NCBI GenBank assembly: GCA_035607415.1
Contig: DATNAQ010000024.1
Coordinates: forward strand, 1-64,000
DNA length: 64,000 bases
Source of the DNA: JAQBQH01 sp035607415
GTDB taxonomy: Bacteria > Myxococcota_A > Polyangia > Palsa-1104
Reading direction: 5' to 3'
This document shows positions 62,875 through 64,000 of this stretch, one piece after another. The notes under the pieces were generated by a model. It was not told the origin of the DNA and searched no databases. It saw only the letters and a list, made by a program, of their open reading frames with translations. The position numbers and the translations under genes are program-made. Numbering within the stretch: position 1 is the first letter of the stretch; each line of letters opens with the position of its first letter.

Positions 62875-64000
62875 TGGCGGGAAGCAGCATCATCATTTGC
62901 GGGCAGCGCTACGACGTCGGCCAGAAGGTCATCACCTTCCAGGACGACCCGAGCATCAACGCCTACACGCCGCATCGCACCGACAAGCCGTCGGAGATTC
63001 CGCCGTTCGCGCCCGCCAAGGGCATGGCCGGCGTGCGCGATCGCTGGCGTCCGCGGCGCCTCATCGGCGGCGATCGCTCGATCGAGCGCCTGCGCCAGGT
63101 GGTGCGGCAGTTCGTCGTGCACCACGACGGCTGCGCGGACTCGCGCACCTGCTTTCAGGTCCTGCACAACGAGCGCGGCCTGTCGGTGCACTTTCTCATC
63201 GACAACGACGGCACCATCTTCCAGACGCTCGATCTCGTCGACTGCGCCTTCCAGGCGGCGGGCGTGAACGAAATCTCCGTCGGTGTCGAGCTCGCCAACC
63301 GCGGCGACGCGCTGCGCTTCCCGAACGACTATCACGGCAAGCGCGACAAGGTGACGTGCAAGATCAACGGCCATCAGTTCCTCGCCTACGCCTACACCAA
63401 GGCGCAGATGGACTCGATGATCTCGATCGGCAAGGCGCTCGGGCGCTTGTTCCCCAACCTGCCGCAGAACTATCCGACCGGCGGCGGCGGCGACGCCGAG
63501 CCGATGTGGGCCACGCTGCGCGGCGACGTGCGCGAATACACCGGATATCTCGGTCATTATCACGTGACCGATCAGAAATGGGATCCGGGCCCATTCGATT
63601 TCAAATTCTTCGCCAGCAAGATCCGCGGGCGCATGGTGTTTCCCGTCGCCATCGGCGCGGAGAAGCCGGACGTTCCCGACGATCCGGACAAAGCCAACGA
63701 CGCGGCGAATGCGTTATTCGACAATAACGAAATGGAGGGTGAGACCGGCGGATATTACCCGGTCGGCCCCTTCGGCACGTCGCGCTTGTGGCATGGCGGC
63801 GTGCACCTGCGCGCCGACAAGGGCACGCCGGTCTACGCGCCGTTCGGCGGCAAGATCGTCGCCGCGCGCATGACCGACGACGGGCCGACCGGCTCGCGCA
63901 ACTTCGTGCTCATTCGCAGCGACCTGCCGGTGGGCTCGGCGCAGGTGCGCTTCTGGACGCTGCTGTTCCACCTCGATCAAGAGCTCGGCGGGCCGAGCGC
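62874..64000 (+). CDS. N-acetylmuramoyl-L-alanine amidase with M23-like domain (partial, runs off the window)
   Basis: At least 375 residues, C-terminus missing. No signal peptide is visible. An Amidase_2/PGRP-like domain (about 65-220) has the zinc His in FVVHHDGC, then HFLIDNDGTIFQTLDL and VNEISVGVELANRG. A second module (about 290 onward) shows SRLWHGGVHLRADKGTPVYA and GGKIVAARM, like LytM/M23 peptidases, with His in HGGVHLRAD. The order amidase-M23 suggests two peptidoglycan or toxin-like cutting activities. Starts at a TGATG overlap with the VWA-FHA gene. Confidence 0.85.
   Translation, partial: MAGSSIIICGQRYDVGQKVITFQDDPSINAYTPHRTDKPSEIPPFAPAKGMAGVRDRWRPRRLIGGDRSIERLRQVVRQFVVHHDGCADSRTCFQVLHNERGLSVHFLIDNDGTIFQTLDLVDCAFQAAGVNEISVGVELANRGDALRFPNDYHGKRDKVTCKINGHQFLAYAYTKAQMDSMISIGKALGRLFPNLPQNYPTGGGGDAEPMWATLRGDVREYTGYLGHYHVTDQKWDPGPFDFKFFASKIRGRMVFPVAIGAEKPDVPDDPDKANDAANALFDNNEMEGETGGYYPVGPFGTSRLWHGGVHLRADKGTPVYAPFGGKIVAARMTDDGPTGSRNFVLIRSDLPVGSAQVRFWTLLFHLDQELGGPS

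Overview
The window is about 64 kb of very GC-rich bacterial chromosome with a strongly G/C-biased third codon position. I read it as a member of the Myxococcota or a close deltaproteobacterial relative. The reasons are the many small lipoproteins, two near-identical Ser/Thr kinases with PEGA modules, several FHA proteins, a serine protease with a MYXO-CTERM-like tail, FHA-GGDEF and FHA-sigma54-activator proteins, and a Tol system. This is an inference from gene content; there is no rRNA in the window. I found no prophage, integrase, transposase, CRISPR array or tRNA. The region looks like dense core chromosome with a few accessory traits. Many genes are joined by ATGA or TGATG overlaps.

Layout. 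1-1942 (minus): a YbgC-type thioesterase cut by the window edge, an isoprenylcysteine-methyltransferase-like membrane protein and homoserine dehydrogenase. 1965-3403: a copper type II monooxygenase and a Cys-rich lipoprotein behind an operator-like repeat. 3432-8935: a zinc-ribbon protein, an active/inactive M16 peptidase pair, a GFA protein, a TPR protein and a lipoprotein. 8936-12424: an ECF sigma factor, a subclass B3 metallo-beta-lactamase, a HAD hydrolase and recA. 12435-14761: thpR and cinA, split by an opposed lipoprotein. 14905-16493: a PP2C phosphatase and three small lipoproteins. 16495-19645: a cytochrome c-FTR1 iron permease with a Fur-box-like site, a GFA protein and Fur.

19700-25327: xseB, a lone receiver, an FHA-diguanylate cyclase, a redoxin-fold protein, a Slt lytic transglycosylase and DnaJ. 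25398-26797: a small membrane protein and a HupE/UreJ protein with an apparent CTG start. 26794-26958: a MITE-like inverted-repeat element. 26955-30291: tandem PEGA Ser/Thr kinases. 30341-33489: a flavin-dependent-halogenase-like protein overlapping a lipoprotein alpha/beta hydrolase. 33490-40560: a hairpin-rich spacer, a GIDE-like protein, a TPR metallopeptidase, and a histidine kinase-lipoprotein-receiver group. 40588-46687: a PEGA protein, a serine protease, a flavoprotein reductase, TrpS and a proline-rich repeat lipoprotein. 46706-49456: an FHA sigma-54 activator, a pseudo-rhomboid and a lipoprotein. 49516-53670: tolQ-tolR-tolA-tolB and ppx/gppA, without pal. 53674-59365: a receiver divergent from a caspase-like lipoprotein, a stand-alone LigD-type polymerase domain, an M13 peptidase and CyaY. 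59412-64000: a di-haem cytochrome, a VWA-FHA membrane protein and an amidase-M23 protein cut by the edge.

Themes. Envelope biology dominates: Tol, a lytic transglycosylase, an amidase, lipoproteins and peptidases. Phosphothreonine signalling recurs, with two kinases, one PP2C phosphatase and three FHA proteins. Iron handling recurs through Fur, the FTR1-cytochrome fusion and CyaY. The observations I would follow first are the inverted-repeat element at 26794-26958, the halogenase-like pair, the shared Asp-Leu/Met-Ala linker of the lipoproteins, and the frequent placement of -10-like hexamers 6-9 bases before start codons, which suggests leaderless mRNAs.
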